DNA of 64,000 nt from Thermosulfurimonas marina (lineage in GTDB: Bacteria; Desulfobacterota; Thermodesulfobacteria; Thermodesulfobacteriales; Thermodesulfobacteriaceae). The stretch spans positions 1,054,001-1,118,000 of the forward strand of contig NZ_CP042909.1 of assembly GCF_012317585.1 (NCBI RefSeq), read 5' to 3'. Under the pieces are notes generated by a model that worked only from the letters and a program-made list of their open reading frames with translations, ran no database searches and was not told the origin of the DNA. Positions 1 to 8,356 of the stretch are shown here, piece by piece (positions within the stretch are counted from its first letter, which is position 1; each line of letters opens with the position of its first letter). The translations under genes and the position numbers were made by a program.

Positions 1-1592
1 TGGTGGCCAGTGTTTCCTGCATTTACGGTCTGGGTTCTCCGGAGGAATACGCCCGGTTTCACCTCTATCTCCGGGTGGGAGACACGGTAAGCCGGGATCA
101 GCTCCTCCGGCGCCTGGTCACCATGCATTACGAAAGAAACGACTATGATTTTCGGCGCGGGACCTTCCGGGTGCGTGGGGATGTGATCGAGGTCTTTCCG
201 GCCAGCGAGGAAAAACGCGCCCTGAGGATCGAACTTTTCGGAGACGAGGTAGAGGCCCTTAAGGTTATCGATCCCTTTCGGGGAAAGGTCCTGGGGCGTT
301 TGCGGGAGACGGTGATCTTTCCGGCCACCCATTACGTTACCGGGGAGGATCGCCTGCGCCGGGCCATCGAGGAGATCCGCAAGGAGCTTGAGGAGCGCGT
401 GCGCTGGTTTGAGGAGCGAGGCCAGCACCTTTACGCCGAACGCCTCAAAAAGCGTACCCTCTACGATCTCGAAATGCTCGAGGAGATGGGCTATTGTCAT
501 GGAATCGAAAATTACAGCCGTTACCTAGACGGCCGGCGTCCGGGGGAGCCCCCCTACACCCTGCTTGACTATTTCCCCGACGACTTCCTGATCTTTATCG
601 ATGAAAGCCACATCACCATCCCCCAGTTGGCCGGGATGTACCGAGGGGATCGCTCCCGGAAGGAGACCCTGGTGGAGTATGGCTTCCGCCTTCCCTCGGC
701 CTTGGACAACCGGCCGCTCACCTTCGAGGAATTTGAGGCCCGGGTCCATCAGGTCATCTATGTTTCGGCCACTCCGGGACCTTACGAGCTGGAAAAGGCC
801 GGGGGGCGGGTGGTGGAGCAGATCATAAGACCCACGGGGCTCCTGGACCCCAAGGTGGAGGTGCGCCCGGCCCAAAATCAGGTGGACGATCTCCTTTCGG
901 AGATCCGTAAACGGGTGGCTCGGGGCGAGCGGGTCCTGGTCTGCACCCTTACCAAGCGTATGGCCGAGGAGCTTACGGAATACTATGCGGACCTGGGGAT
1001 CCGGGTGAAGTATCTCCACTCGGATATCAAGACCCTGGAGCGGGCCCGGATCATCCGCGACCTGCGCAAGGGGGTCTTCGACGTCCTGGTAGGGATCAAT
1101 CTCCTGCGGGAGGGGCTGGATATCCCGGAGGTCTCCTTGGTGGCCATTCTGGATGCGGACAAGGAGGGTTTTTTGCGTTCCGAGCGGGCGCTTATTCAGA
1201 TGATGGGGCGTGCGGCCCGAAATGTAAACGGCACGGTCATCCTTTATGCGGACCAGGTTACCCCTTCCATGCGGAGGGCCATAGAGGAGACCGAACGCCG
1301 GCGGCGCCTTCAGGAAGAATACAACCGCCGGCACGGAATTACTCCCCAGACCATCCACAAGAAGGTGGAGGATACCCTGGCCCGAATCGCGGAAGCCGAC
1401 TACGTGGATCTTCCCAAACTCCTTGAGGTGGAAGAGGAGGAGAAATTTGAAAGCCTGGAGGAACTCCGGGCAGAGATCCGGCGCCTGGAGCGGGAGATGA
1501 AAAAGGCGGCCAGGAATCTCGAATTTGAGAGGGCCGCAGCCCTGCGCGATCGTCTCTTCGCCCTGCGCCAGCGCCTTTTGGAGTGGCAGTAG
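1..1592 (+). CDS. uvrB: UvrABC excinuclease subunit B (5' end outside window)
   Basis: UvrB verifies DNA damage with UvrA and then loads UvrC for dual incision in nucleotide excision repair. The reading frame is open from base 3; the first residues align with the conserved [16 protein letters not shown] stretch, so roughly 140 N-terminal residues (Walker A and the damage-probing beta-hairpin) lie upstream of the window. Visible here are the Walker B-like IDESH, the ATHYV and [10 protein letters not shown] segments, the helicase motif [14 protein letters not shown], the arginine-finger motif GRAARN, and a C-terminal UVR coiled coil (EEL-x-EI-x-RLE to LRD) that contacts UvrC. uvrC is also in this window, at 37068. 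Codon use matches the neighbours. Confidence 0.97.
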   Translation, partial: VASVSCIYGLGSPEEYARFHLYLRVGDTVSRDQLLRRLVTMHYERNDYDFRRGTFRVRGDVIEVFPASEEKRALRIELFGDEVEALKVIDPFRGKVLGRLRETVIFPATHYVTGEDRLRRAIEEIRKELEERVRWFEERGQHLYAERLKKRTLYDLEMLEEMGYCHGIENYSRYLDGRRPGEPPYTLLDYFPDDFLIFIDESHITIPQLAGMYRGDRSRKETLVEYGFRLPSALDNRPLTFEEFEARVHQVIYVSATPGPYELEKAGGRVVEQIIRPTGLLDPKVEVRPAQNQVDDLLSEIRKRVARGERVLVCTLTKRMAEELTEYYADLGIRVKYLHSDIKTLERARIIRDLRKGVFDVLVGINLLREGLDIPEVSLVAILDADKEGFLRSERALIQMMGRAARNVNGTVILYADQVTPSMRRAIEETERRRRLQEEYNRRHGITPQTIHKKVEDTLARIAEADYVDLPKLLEVEEEEKFESLEELRAEIRRLEREMKKAARNLEFERAAALRDRLFALRQRLLEWQ

Positions 1593-1635
1593 AGGGCTTT
1601 TTATTTTTAAACCTTTCTGTGATAACTTAGAAAGG

Positions 1636-2904
1636 ATGGTCAGAGGGGCCTTGGTTGCGGTAGGGGATGAGTTGGTCTCCGGGCGGGTGTTGAACACCAC
1701 CAGTTTTGAGGCCGCCCGGATCCTCTCCTCCTATGGCTATCGTATCCTGGAAATGGTAAGCGTGGGCGATGAAAAGGAGGTCATCGCCTATCACCTCCAG
1801 CGACTCCTCCGAGAGGTGGATTTTCTGGTAGTGAGCGGAGGCCTGGGGCCTACCGAGGACGATCTCACGGTGGAGGCCGCGGCCCGGGCCCTGGGGCTTC
1901 CCCTGCGCCTTCACCAGGGCATCCTCGTCCGCATCCGGGAGAACGAAAAGGCCCAGGGGCTTGCCGAAAATCCTCTGCGGGACAAAATGGCCTATCTTCC
2001 GGAAGGGGCGGAGCCCCTCTCGCGAGATCTTTCGGTGGCCGGTTTTTTCCTGCGTCACCAGGGAAAGCTCCTCTTTTTCCTCCCTGGGATCCCCGAACAG
2101 TTTCAGCGTCTTCTGGTGGACCGGGCCCTCCCCATACTGCTTGAGGCCTTTCCTCCGGAAGAGGAAGTCTTTGTGCGTACCCTGCGCTTTTTCGATCTCC
2201 GGGAGGCGGAGATCAATCAGGCGGTGCGGGAAAGGGATCTTTCCGGGGTGGAGGTAGGATTTTACCCGGTCTTTCCGGAGGTACGGGTGACCTTGATCTC
2301 GCGGGCCAAAAACCTGGAAGAGGCCCGCAAGAGGGTCTTCTCTCTGGTGGAATTTCTCAGGGGCCGCTTTCCGGAACATCTTTTCGGGGAGGACGAAGAA
2401 GAATTACCTGCGGCCTTGGGGAAACTCCTCCGGGAGCGAAGCCAAACCCTTTCTCTGGCCGAATCCTGTACCGGAGGTCTGGCTTCCTCGCTGGTCACGC
2501 GCATTCCCGGATCTTCCGACTACTTTTTGGGCGGGGCCGTGACCTATGCCAACCAGGCCAAAAAGGAAATTCTGGGGGTGCCAGAGCGCTTTTTACGACT
2601 CTTTGGAGCGGTCTCGCGGGAGGTGGCCCGGGCCATGGCCGAGGGAGTGCGCCGGAGGTTCGGGGCCACTTACGGCCTTTCGGTGACCGGGATCGCCGGT
2701 CCCGGAGGCGGAAGTCCGGAAAAACCCGTGGGGACCGTGTGGATGGGGCTTTCTACCCCTACGGAGACCGTGGCCCGGCATTTCCTTTTTCCGGGCACGC
2801 GGCACGAAATCCAGACCCTTGCGGCCTACACCCTCCTTGACTGGTTGCGCCGTTATCTCCTTACGGGAAACCTCTTTCCCCACTATCGCTTTGCGAGGGA
2901 ATAG
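1636..2904 (+). CDS. cinA: CinA family nicotinamide-nucleotide amidohydrolase
   Basis: A 422-residue protein with the two classic CinA parts. The N-terminal MoCF-like domain (about residues 1-170; GDELVSGRVLNTTS, SGGLGPTEDDLT) is linked in this family to ADP-ribose pyrophosphatase activity. The C-terminal CinA/PncC amidase domain (about 260-410; AESCTGGLASSLVT with the catalytic-type serine, VTGIAGPGGGSPEKPVGTVW) is linked to NMN deamidation in pyridine-nucleotide salvage. An upstream in-frame start would overlap uvrB, but ATG 1636 gives the canonical N-terminus and lies 43 bases after the uvrB stop. In related bacteria cinA often sits next to thpR; here the pair is separated by an AT-rich toxin-antitoxin insertion. 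Confidence 0.93.
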   Translation: MVRGALVAVGDELVSGRVLNTTSFEAARILSSYGYRILEMVSVGDEKEVIAYHLQRLLREVDFLVVSGGLGPTEDDLTVEAAARALGLPLRLHQGILVRIRENEKAQGLAENPLRDKMAYLPEGAEPLSRDLSVAGFFLRHQGKLLFFLPGIPEQFQRLLVDRALPILLEAFPPEEEVFVRTLRFFDLREAEINQAVRERDLSGVEVGFYPVFPEVRVTLISRAKNLEEARKRVFSLVEFLRGRFPEHLFGEDEEELPAALGKLLRERSQTLSLAESCTGGLASSLVTRIPGSSDYFLGGAVTYANQAKKEILGVPERFLRLFGAVSREVARAMAEGVRRRFGATYGLSVTGIAGPGGGSPEKPVGTVWMGLSTPTETVARHFLFPGTRHEIQTLAAYTLLDWLRRYLLTGNLFPHYRFARE

Positions 2905-2906
2905 CT

Positions 2907-3170
2907 ATGAGATCACTAAAAGAGATTGTCTCTCTTAGCTCCAAGGGGCAAATAGTAATCCCACGTGAGGTTCGTGAAAGGCTGGGGTTAAAGAAGGGAG
3001 ATCTTTTGGAAATGGAACTGGAAGGAGAGCTAATTAAGCTAAAACTGCTCAGCAAATCGAAGAATTTAAAAAATTGGAAATCTCTTCGCGGGCTTCTTAA
3101 GGGAAAATATTCTACCAGAGAGTTTTTAACGGATCGTGCGGAAGAAAGAAAACGCGAGTTTTGCAAATGA
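2907..3170 (+). CDS. AbrB/MazE-fold antitoxin (VapB-like)
   Basis: An 87-residue protein with an N-terminal swapped-hairpin AbrB DNA-binding domain (about residues 5-50; SLSSKGQIVIPREVRERLGLKKGD is typical), followed by a basic, charged tail of the kind that wraps a PIN toxin. It starts two bases after the cinA stop, and its TGA overlaps the ATG of the downstream PIN-domain gene (ATGA), the usual antitoxin-first VapBC layout. The stretch 2907-3543 is clearly richer in A+T than its surroundings, suggesting acquisition by transfer. Because the partner toxin is interrupted, the antitoxin may now be orphaned. Confidence 0.88.
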   Translation: MRSLKEIVSLSSKGQIVIPREVRERLGLKKGDLLEMELEGELIKLKLLSKSKNLKNWKSLRGLLKGKYSTREFLTDRAEERKREFCK

Positions 3171-3547
3171 GGATTATTTTGGATACATATGCTCTCATGA
3201 AATGGCTTCTTGAAGAACCAGGCTGCGAAAGAATTGAATAATATTTGGAAAATATTTCGGTTTTTATGAGCACTATCAATTTTGGAGAAGCCTTCTATAT
3301 GCTCATCAAGAAAGGATTTAGGGAAGAAGCCTACACCCTTTGGAATAAAAGAGACCAATTGCCCCTAAAGTTTATCTCTCCCACCTGGAAAAGAATAAAA
3401 CTAGCTGCGGAGATTAAGGCAGTTTACCCGTTGTCTTATGCTGATGCCTTCTGTGCCGCTTTGGCGCTAGAAATGGAGGCTCCAGTGCTCGCCGGGGATC
3501 CTGAATTCAAAAAAGTCAATGGGTTGGAGCTTATCTGGATCCCATGA
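3167..3547 (+). pseudogene. PIN-domain toxin (VapC-like) interrupted by an in-frame stop
   Basis: Starting at ATG 3167, 24 codons read MRIILDTYALMKWLLEE and so on, a normal PIN N-terminus with the first acidic residue (LDTYAL). The frame then meets TAA at 3239-3241 and continues in the same frame, with no shift, to TGA 3545. The second part holds the remaining PIN motifs: NFGEAFY, LSYADAFCAALAL and GDPEF, so all four acidic metal ligands survive across the two halves. The downstream part could restart only at TTG 3245 or an internal ATG and would lack the first aspartate. VapC enzymes are Mg-dependent endoribonucleases. One substitution such as GAA to TAA would explain the break; a sequencing error is the alternative. 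Confidence 0.85.
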
Positions 3548-4107
3548 TCCGCTGTTTTTTGGCCGTCAGTCTTCCTGAAGACTTAAAAGAGATCCTGCGC
3601 GAGATTCAAGGACGTCTTGCTGCCGAAACTTCCGGGGTGCGCTGGGTCCGTCCGGAGGGCTTTCACCTGACTCTCAAGTTCTTTGGAAACATCCCTGAGG
3701 AGAAGCTTCCGGCCCTGGTGCGGGCCGCGGAAAGGGTCCTGCAGGAGTTCCGTCCCTTCGAGTTGGTTCTGGAAGGGCTGGGCTTTTTCCCGGAGAGCGG
3801 GCCGCCCCGGGTGGTCTGGGTGGGCCTTTCCGGAGAACTTGAGCCTCTCCTAGAGATGGAAAGACGCCTTTCCCGGGCCTTTGCCAAGCTGGGTTTTCCT
3901 CCGGAAAAACGTCCTTTTCACCCCCATATCACCCTGGGAAGGGTCAAAGACGGCCGCCGAAGCCGGGAACTGCGCGCGCGGGCGGCAGAAATCCGGGTCC
4001 CCCCGGGAAGATTCCGTCTGGATCACCTCACCTTTTATCAGAGTAAACTCCACCCCGAGGGGGCCCTTTATTCCGTACTCAAAGAGGTGCCCCTAGGGAA
4101 TGCGTAA
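3544..4107 (+). CDS. thpR: RNA 2',3'-cyclic phosphodiesterase (ThpR/LigT family)
   Basis: A 187-residue protein of the 2H phosphoesterase superfamily. Both catalytic H-x-T motifs are present: FHLTLKFFG near residue 41 and HPHITLGRV near residue 127. The family hydrolyses 2',3'-cyclic phosphate RNA ends to 2'-phosphate and can ligate tRNA halves in vitro. The start ATG overlaps the stop of the broken vapC gene (ATGA), so the gene is transcribed from upstream. Its stop is likewise overlapped by the next gene at 4100. thpR next to cinA is a common arrangement in anaerobic proteobacteria-like lineages. Confidence 0.93.
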   Translation: MIRCFLAVSLPEDLKEILREIQGRLAAETSGVRWVRPEGFHLTLKFFGNIPEEKLPALVRAAERVLQEFRPFELVLEGLGFFPESGPPRVVWVGLSGELEPLLEMERRLSRAFAKLGFPPEKRPFHPHITLGRVKDGRRSRELRARAAEIRVPPGRFRLDHLTFYQSKLHPEGALYSVLKEVPLGNA

Positions 4108-5686
4108 AATCCTCCTGGGGATACTCCTTTTTTTCTTTCTGGCGCCTCCGCTCCGGGCCCAGGACTATGGGGACGCCGTGGTCATCGGGACCATCGGGGA
4201 CGCGAGCACCCTGATCCCCATGCTGGCCACGGACGCTGCAAGCCACGAGGTGGCCGGTCTCATCTTTAACGGTCTGGTGAAATATGACCCCTATCTAAAC
4301 CTCGTAGGGGATCTCGCCCAGGACTACGAGATCTCTCTGGACGGCCGCACCATCACTTTTCATCTCCGCCGAGGGGTAAAGTGGCACGACGGGGTGGAGT
4401 TTACCGCCGAGGACGTGATGTTCGGCTTCAAACTCATTACCGATCCCCATACCCCTACGGCCTATGCCGGGGACTTCCTGGAGGTGGACCGGGCCGAAGT
4501 GGTGGACCGCTACACCTTCCGGGTCCATTACCGGCGGCCCTTTGCCCCGGCCCTTTCCTCCTGGGGCAACCTGGTGGTTCTACCCAAACATCTCCTGGAA
4601 GGCAAAGACCTCACCCGCACGGACTTCGGCCGCCATCCCGTAGGCACCGGTCCCTTCCGTTTCAAGGAATGGCGCAGCCAGGAGAAGATCGTCCTGGAGG
4701 CCAACCCGGACTACTTTGCCGGCCGCCCCTATCTTAACTGGATCGTCTTTCGGGTCATCCCGGATCCGGCCACCATGTTTATGGAGCTCAAGGCCGGGGG
4801 CCTGGACTGGATGAACCTCACCCCCCTTCAATATGCCCGCGAGACCAACTCTCCGGCCTTTCGGGCCCGCTTTCGCAAGTATAAGTATCTGGCCTTCTCC
4901 TACACCTACCTGGGATACAACCTGCGCCATCCCCTTTTTCGGGATCGACGGGTGCGCCAGGCCCTCTCCTATGCCATCGACAAGCAGGAGATCGTGGACG
5001 GGGTCCTTTTCGGACTGGGGGTTCCGGCCACCGGCCCCTATAAACCCGACACTTACTGGTACAATCCTAATGTGCGCCGCTATCCTTATGATCCCCAGAA
5101 GGCCCGGGAGCTCCTGGCCGAGGCCGGATGGCGGGATACGGATGGTGACGGGGTGCTCGACAAAAAAGGTCGGCCCTTTGAGTTCACCATCCTCACCAAC
5201 CAGGGGAATCTTTCCCGTCTCCTGGCCGCCCAGATCATCCAGCGGCGTCTTTCCCAGATCGGCATCCGGGTCCATATCCGCACCGTGGAGTGGACGGCCT
5301 TTATCCATGATTTTATTGACAAGCGGCGTTTCGAGGCCGTGATCCTGGGCTGGACTACCGGCCCGGAGCCTGACCTTTACGACGTCTGGCACTCGAGCAA
5401 GATTAAACCCCCGGGGCTCAATTTCATCTCCTACGCCAACCCGGAGGTGGACCGGTTGCTGGAGGAGGGGCGCCGGACCTTTGATCGGCGCAAGCGGAAA
5501 GAAATCTACGACCGTTTCCAGGAAATCCTGGCCGAAGACCAGCCCTATACCTTTCTTTACGTCCCCATGGCCCTCCCCTGTATCCACAAGCGCTTCCGGG
5601 GCATAAAGCCCGCCCCGATAGGCATCTCCTATAACCTTGAGCGCTGGTGGGTACCCAAGGGGGCCCAGAAGTATCTGGTCCCTTAG
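4100..5686 (+). CDS. Periplasmic peptide/solute-binding protein of an ABC transporter (family 5)
   Basis: A 528-residue SBP_bac_5 protein (DppA/OppA type). Residues 1-20 form a signal peptide with a hydrophobic LLGILLFFFLAPPL core and an AxA-like end (LRAQ); there is no lipobox cysteine, so it should be free in the periplasm. Typical family segments are DASTLIPML, FHLRRGVKWHDGVEFTAEDVMF, GTGPFRFKEW, VRQALSYAIDKQEIV and the C-terminal RFRGIKPAP. Substrates in the family are peptides, nickel or other solutes; the sequence alone does not decide. No permease or ATPase genes are nearby, so it is an orphan binding protein here. Its stop shares four bases with the convergent gene at 5683. Confidence 0.9.
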   Translation: MRKILLGILLFFFLAPPLRAQDYGDAVVIGTIGDASTLIPMLATDAASHEVAGLIFNGLVKYDPYLNLVGDLAQDYEISLDGRTITFHLRRGVKWHDGVEFTAEDVMFGFKLITDPHTPTAYAGDFLEVDRAEVVDRYTFRVHYRRPFAPALSSWGNLVVLPKHLLEGKDLTRTDFGRHPVGTGPFRFKEWRSQEKIVLEANPDYFAGRPYLNWIVFRVIPDPATMFMELKAGGLDWMNLTPLQYARETNSPAFRARFRKYKYLAFSYTYLGYNLRHPLFRDRRVRQALSYAIDKQEIVDGVLFGLGVPATGPYKPDTYWYNPNVRRYPYDPQKARELLAEAGWRDTDGDGVLDKKGRPFEFTILTNQGNLSRLLAAQIIQRRLSQIGIRVHIRTVEWTAFIHDFIDKRRFEAVILGWTTGPEPDLYDVWHSSKIKPPGLNFISYANPEVDRLLEEGRRTFDRRKRKEIYDRFQEILAEDQPYTFLYVPMALPCIHKRFRGIKPAPIGISYNLERWWVPKGAQKYLVP

Positions 5687-6087
5687 AGACCGGAGAGCCA
5701 GAAACGCGGCCCGGTAAGGATCAGGGCCGTTCCCATGAGAAAGTAAAGAACCCCCAGGAGGTCTCGGGGAAGAGGGGAACGGCGCAGGGTGATCCCGAGG
5801 AGGATCATCCCTCCCATAAGAAGCCAGCTTCGCCGGGGCTGGAAGGCCCAGAAAGTGACCCGTTCCGGAAGGGTGGCTATGTAGGCCAGGTTGCGCCGGG
5901 CTACCCGGAAAAGGACCCGGGAGGCGAAGAGGAAGGCCACCGGAAGCAGAGCCACCAGGGCCAGTTCCGCCCCGGGGGAGTGCCAGGGGCGCCACCAAAG
6001 GAGGCCCCGAACCGCGAGCCCCAGCCCTACGGCAAGCCAGAGTCCGCCGGCCACAAAGGGAAGATAGCGCTTAGGCACGCGCACCAT
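5683..6087 (-). CDS. Membrane protein of unknown function (4 predicted TM segments)
   Basis: A 134-residue hydrophobic protein that I do not recognise. Four hydrophobic stretches are visible at about residues 10-28, 40-60, 88-102 and 110-128, separated by short arginine-rich loops (RVARR, FQPRRSW), which suggests an inner-membrane protein. It begins inside the 3' end of ttuA (17-base overlap) and is the last gene of the leftward YihY-ttuA operon, so it is probably translationally coupled to ttuA. Its stop overlaps that of the convergent binding-protein gene. No catalytic motif is apparent. Confidence 0.7.
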   Translation of the reverse strand: MVRVPKRYLPFVAGGLWLAVGLGLAVRGLLWWRPWHSPGAELALVALLPVAFLFASRVLFRVARRNLAYIATLPERVTFWAFQPRRSWLLMGGMILLGITLRRSPLPRDLLGVLYFLMGTALILTGPRFWLSGL

Positions 6088-7003
6088 ATTCCTCCTTCAG
6101 GCGGCAAAGGAGACAGGGACTGGAGACCGCAGGTTCTCCGCAGCGCTCGCAGGTGATAAGCTCCCGATCCATAAATTCTTCCCGGTGCCCGGCGAAAAGG
6201 GGATAGGCCTTGCGCAGATAGTCCAGGTAAAAGCGGAGCTTGGTCCCCGGGGCCTTTTCTTCTAGTTCGTCCAGGAGTTGCGCGTAAAAGGGGCGGGTGG
6301 CCTCCTCGGAAAGGGGGCAGCTTTCGGCCAGATAGGGGAGCTTGCGGATTTCGGCATAGAGGCGGATTTCCCGGACACTATGGCGACAGAGGGGTTTGGC
6401 CTTGCGCACGAAACCCCGCTCGGCCGGGAGCACCGGATACTTGCGGGCCAAGTACTTAAGATTCCAGTTAAGGAGGTTTCCCAGGAGGGAGGAGGCCTCG
6501 TCGTCCAGGTTGTGTCCGGTGACGATGACCTCATAGCCCAGGCGCTTGGCGATCTGGTTGAGATACTGGCGCTTGACCGTACCACAGAGGGAGCAGGTCT
6601 TGCGGGTCTTGCGGCGGAGGTCCGGGACGCTGAAGCCCAACTCCCGGGGCATATCGATAATATGCAGGGGGCGCCCCAGGCGTTCGGCCATGGCCTCCGC
6701 CGCTCGCCGGGAAAGAAGAGAAAAGGAGTTTTCCTCGATCCCCAGATAGATAAAGACCCCGTCGGCCTCGTATCCCAGAGAGGTCAGGGCCTGCCAGAGG
6801 GAGAGACTGTCCTTGCCCCCGGAGACGGCCACGAGGATCCGCTGGCCCCGGGTGAACATCTTAAAAGACCGGATGGTACGGTCGAGATACCGCTCGAACC
6901 AGGAGAGAAAGTGCTCCCGGCAAAGGGGAAGACGGTGGGCCGGGAGATAGATTTCGGCCGGGGTCCTCTGTCCTTGATTACGGCAGAGACGGCAGCGGGC
7001 CAT
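6071..7003 (-). CDS. ttuA: tRNA-5-methyluridine(54) 2-sulfurtransferase TtuA-like
   Basis: A 310-residue ATP-pyrophosphatase-type tRNA thiolase. The PP-loop is SGGKDS (about residue 60). The [4Fe-4S]-binding cysteines known for TtuA are present as CSLC plus the later KPLCRHS cysteine. Zinc-finger cysteine pairs occur at the N-terminus (CRLC...LCREH) and C-terminus (CERC...CLLC), as in Thermus TtuA. TtuA makes 2-thioribothymidine at position 54, which stiffens tRNA at high temperature. I chose ATG 7003 because the GGAGG lies four bases upstream of it; a GTG directly before it is also possible. It overlaps the YihY stop. Confidence 0.9.
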   Translation of the reverse strand: MARCRLCRNQGQRTPAEIYLPAHRLPLCREHFLSWFERYLDRTIRSFKMFTRGQRILVAVSGGKDSLSLWQALTSLGYEADGVFIYLGIEENSFSLLSRRAAEAMAERLGRPLHIIDMPRELGFSVPDLRRKTRKTCSLCGTVKRQYLNQIAKRLGYEVIVTGHNLDDEASSLLGNLLNWNLKYLARKYPVLPAERGFVRKAKPLCRHSVREIRLYAEIRKLPYLAESCPLSEEATRPFYAQLLDELEEKAPGTKLRFYLDYLRKAYPLFAGHREEFMDRELITCERCGEPAVSSPCLLCRLKEEYGARA

Positions 7004-8151
7004 CACGCCTCCGCCAGGGTCTTCTCTAGAATTTTTTCCCTTTCTTTAAAAAGAAGATAGGCCCGGCGCAAGTTCGCGGGCTCCGGGGGGCTTTCCGGTA
7101 GGGCCCCAGCCACCGGGGAAACGATCTCCCGCAGGGAGAGCTTTTGCGGGCTACAGGTAAGAAGGAGCCCCTCTTCCGTGCGCACCAGGAGCCCCCGGGC
7201 CTCCAGGGCCTCCACTACCTCCTCCACCTCTCCGGGAGAGATCCGGAGGTTCCGGGCCAGATCCGCAAGAGGCAAAGGGGCCTGGCCGGTCTCGCAGGCC
7301 TGGGCCAGTTCCAGGGCCAGGGCTACAGCCACTACCTCCCGCGGGAGCCGATAGCCGTTGCCCAGCCATTCTTTTTCCTCGTAGACCGCCGCCGCTTCCG
7401 CCCCAAAGAGGGTGATAGCCCAGGAGATGAAAAGCCAGAGCAGGAAAAAGGGCAGGGCGGAAAGCGATCCGTAGAGCTTGGAATAGGCCACGGCCTTGGC
7501 CGTGTAAAAGGTATAAAGATAGGCTGCGGTGAGCCAAAGAAAACCGGCTACCGCTCCGCCGAAAAGGGTGGCCGCTAGCTTGACCCGGCGATTGGGAAGA
7601 TAAAAGTAAAGTCCGGAAAAAAAGAGGCAGACCGTAAGGACATAAAGGATCTTAAGGAGCCAGGTAGCCAGTCTTTGGTGGGAAAAGTGGGCTAGATAAA
7701 AGGAGGCCGCCGGGGGCAGGATCATGAGCACCGGACCCAGAGTGAGAATCATCCAGTAGGCGGTGATCTTTTGGGGAATGCTCCGGGGCCTGGTCACCCG
7801 AAAGATGCGGTTGAGCACCCCCTCGGTTTGCATAAGAAGCCCCACGATCATGGTGAGGAAGATGAGCATGCTGGCCTTACCCAGAGGGGCCCGCTGGGCC
7901 TTCTCCAGGAGGTTAAAAAGGGTCTGTTGCACGGTATCGATGGCCGCAGGGTTGAGGAAGCGGGAAAGGAGTTCCTCGGAGCGGGCGATGAGGTCTTCGG
8001 CCTGAATGAAAAGCCGGGCCACGGCAAAGGCCAGGGCCAGAAGGGGGATGAGGGAAAAGAGGGTGGTATAGGTCAGGGCCTGGGCCTCGGTGAGAGCTCG
8101 ATCTTCGGAAAAGCGTTGCCAAACCGTTTTCCAGAAGATAAAGCGCCACAT
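7003..8151 (-). CDS. YihY/BrkB-family membrane protein with C-terminal winged-helix domain
   Basis: A 382-residue protein. The first ~265 residues are the YihY/UPF0761 membrane domain with about six hydrophobic helices and the family signatures ALTYTTLFSLIPLLALAFA near the start and LSALPFFLLWLFISWAITLFGAE near the end of the domain. The remaining ~100 residues form a soluble tail resembling a winged helix (LPLADLARNLRISPGEVEEVVEALEARGLL). The family was once called RNase BN; its function is uncertain. The gene starts close behind a promoter-like -10 with no ribosome-binding site, so the mRNA may be leaderless. It leads an operon with ttuA. Confidence 0.85.
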   Translation of the reverse strand: MWRFIFWKTVWQRFSEDRALTEAQALTYTTLFSLIPLLALAFAVARLFIQAEDLIARSEELLSRFLNPAAIDTVQQTLFNLLEKAQRAPLGKASMLIFLTMIVGLLMQTEGVLNRIFRVTRPRSIPQKITAYWMILTLGPVLMILPPAASFYLAHFSHQRLATWLLKILYVLTVCLFFSGLYFYLPNRRVKLAATLFGGAVAGFLWLTAAYLYTFYTAKAVAYSKLYGSLSALPFFLLWLFISWAITLFGAEAAAVYEEKEWLGNGYRLPREVVAVALALELAQACETGQAPLPLADLARNLRISPGEVEEVVEALEARGLLVRTEEGLLLTCSPQKLSLREIVSPVAGALPESPPEPANLRRAYLLFKEREKILEKTLAEA

Positions 8152-8160
8152 GAAAAACTA

Positions 8161-8189
8161 ATCATAAGATTCCCGGCTTATCTTGACAA
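8161..8189 (-). promoter_or_regulatory. Promoter for the YihY gene
   Basis: On the minus strand, TTGTCA (8189-8184) is followed after 17 bases by TATGAT (8166-8161). The YihY ATG lies nine bases beyond the -10, so the predicted transcript begins within a few bases of the start codon and has no room for a Shine-Dalgarno site. The -35 overlaps the -35 of the divergent tRNA promoter in a CTTGACAAG palindrome. Confidence 0.6.
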
Positions 8190-8211
8190 GACGCCGGGAA
8201 GTGGATATAGG
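8183..8211 (+). promoter_or_regulatory. Sigma-70-type promoter for tRNA-Pro
   Basis: TTGACA at 8183-8188, a 17-base spacer, then TATAGG at 8206-8211. Transcription would start near 8218, a few bases before the mature tRNA 5' end at 8225. The -35 is shared, base for base, with the divergent promoter of the leftward YihY operon. Confidence 0.7.
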
Positions 8212-8224
8212 TTTGTCGCAGCTT

Positions 8225-8301
8225 CGGGACGTAGCGCAGCCTGGCAGCGCACCCGCTTGGGGTGTGGGGGGTCGGCGGTTCAAATCCGCCCGTCCCGACC
8301 A
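8225..8301 (+). tRNA. tRNA-Pro (anticodon GGG)
   Basis: A 77-base cloverleaf: acceptor stem CGGGACG/CGTCCCG, D-arm GCGC/GCGC, anticodon stem CCCGC/GTGGG with loop TTGGGGT (anticodon GGG, reading CCC and CCU), T-arm GGCGG-TTCAAAT-CCGCC, and an encoded CCA end. All stems pair, with one G-T in the anticodon stem. A strong promoter lies just upstream. A short AT stem (TTTTTA-TTTG-TAAAAA) follows the CCA. Confidence 0.96.
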
Positions 8302-8327
8302 TTTTTATTTGTAAAAATTTTCAAAAA

Positions 8328-8343
8328 CCAGGCCCTGGCCTGG
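8328..8343 (+). promoter_or_regulatory. Stem-loop directly before the speD-like ribosome-binding site
   Basis: CCAGGC, loop CCTG, GCCTGG: a six-pair GC-rich hairpin whose 3' edge touches the Shine-Dalgarno GGGGAGG (8344-8350) of the SpeD-family gene. It could be a processing or terminator remnant of the tRNA transcript, or a translational control element. No T-run follows it, which argues against a classic terminator. Confidence 0.35.
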
Positions 8344-8356
8344 GGGGAGGTGTGAG

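Noticed and set aside
525-1700. Long minus-strand ORF (391 codons) opposite uvrB/cinA
   Set aside because: It is the antisense of conserved uvrB codons in a high-GC gene; it shows no domain and contains repetitive Gly/Leu/Pro-rich shadow sequence.
3245-3547. Independent gene starting at TTG 3245
   Set aside because: It is the in-frame continuation of the PIN toxin after the TAA and lacks the first catalytic aspartate, so it is treated as part of the pseudogene.
4580-5998. Minus-strand ORF of 472 codons opposite the binding-protein gene
   Set aside because: Antisense shadow of a clearly conserved protein; it also crosses a real gene boundary.
8302-8317. Rho-independent terminator directly after tRNA-Pro
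   Set aside because: The TTTTTA/TAAAAA stem is pure AT and too weak; co-transcription with the SpeD-like gene cannot be excluded.
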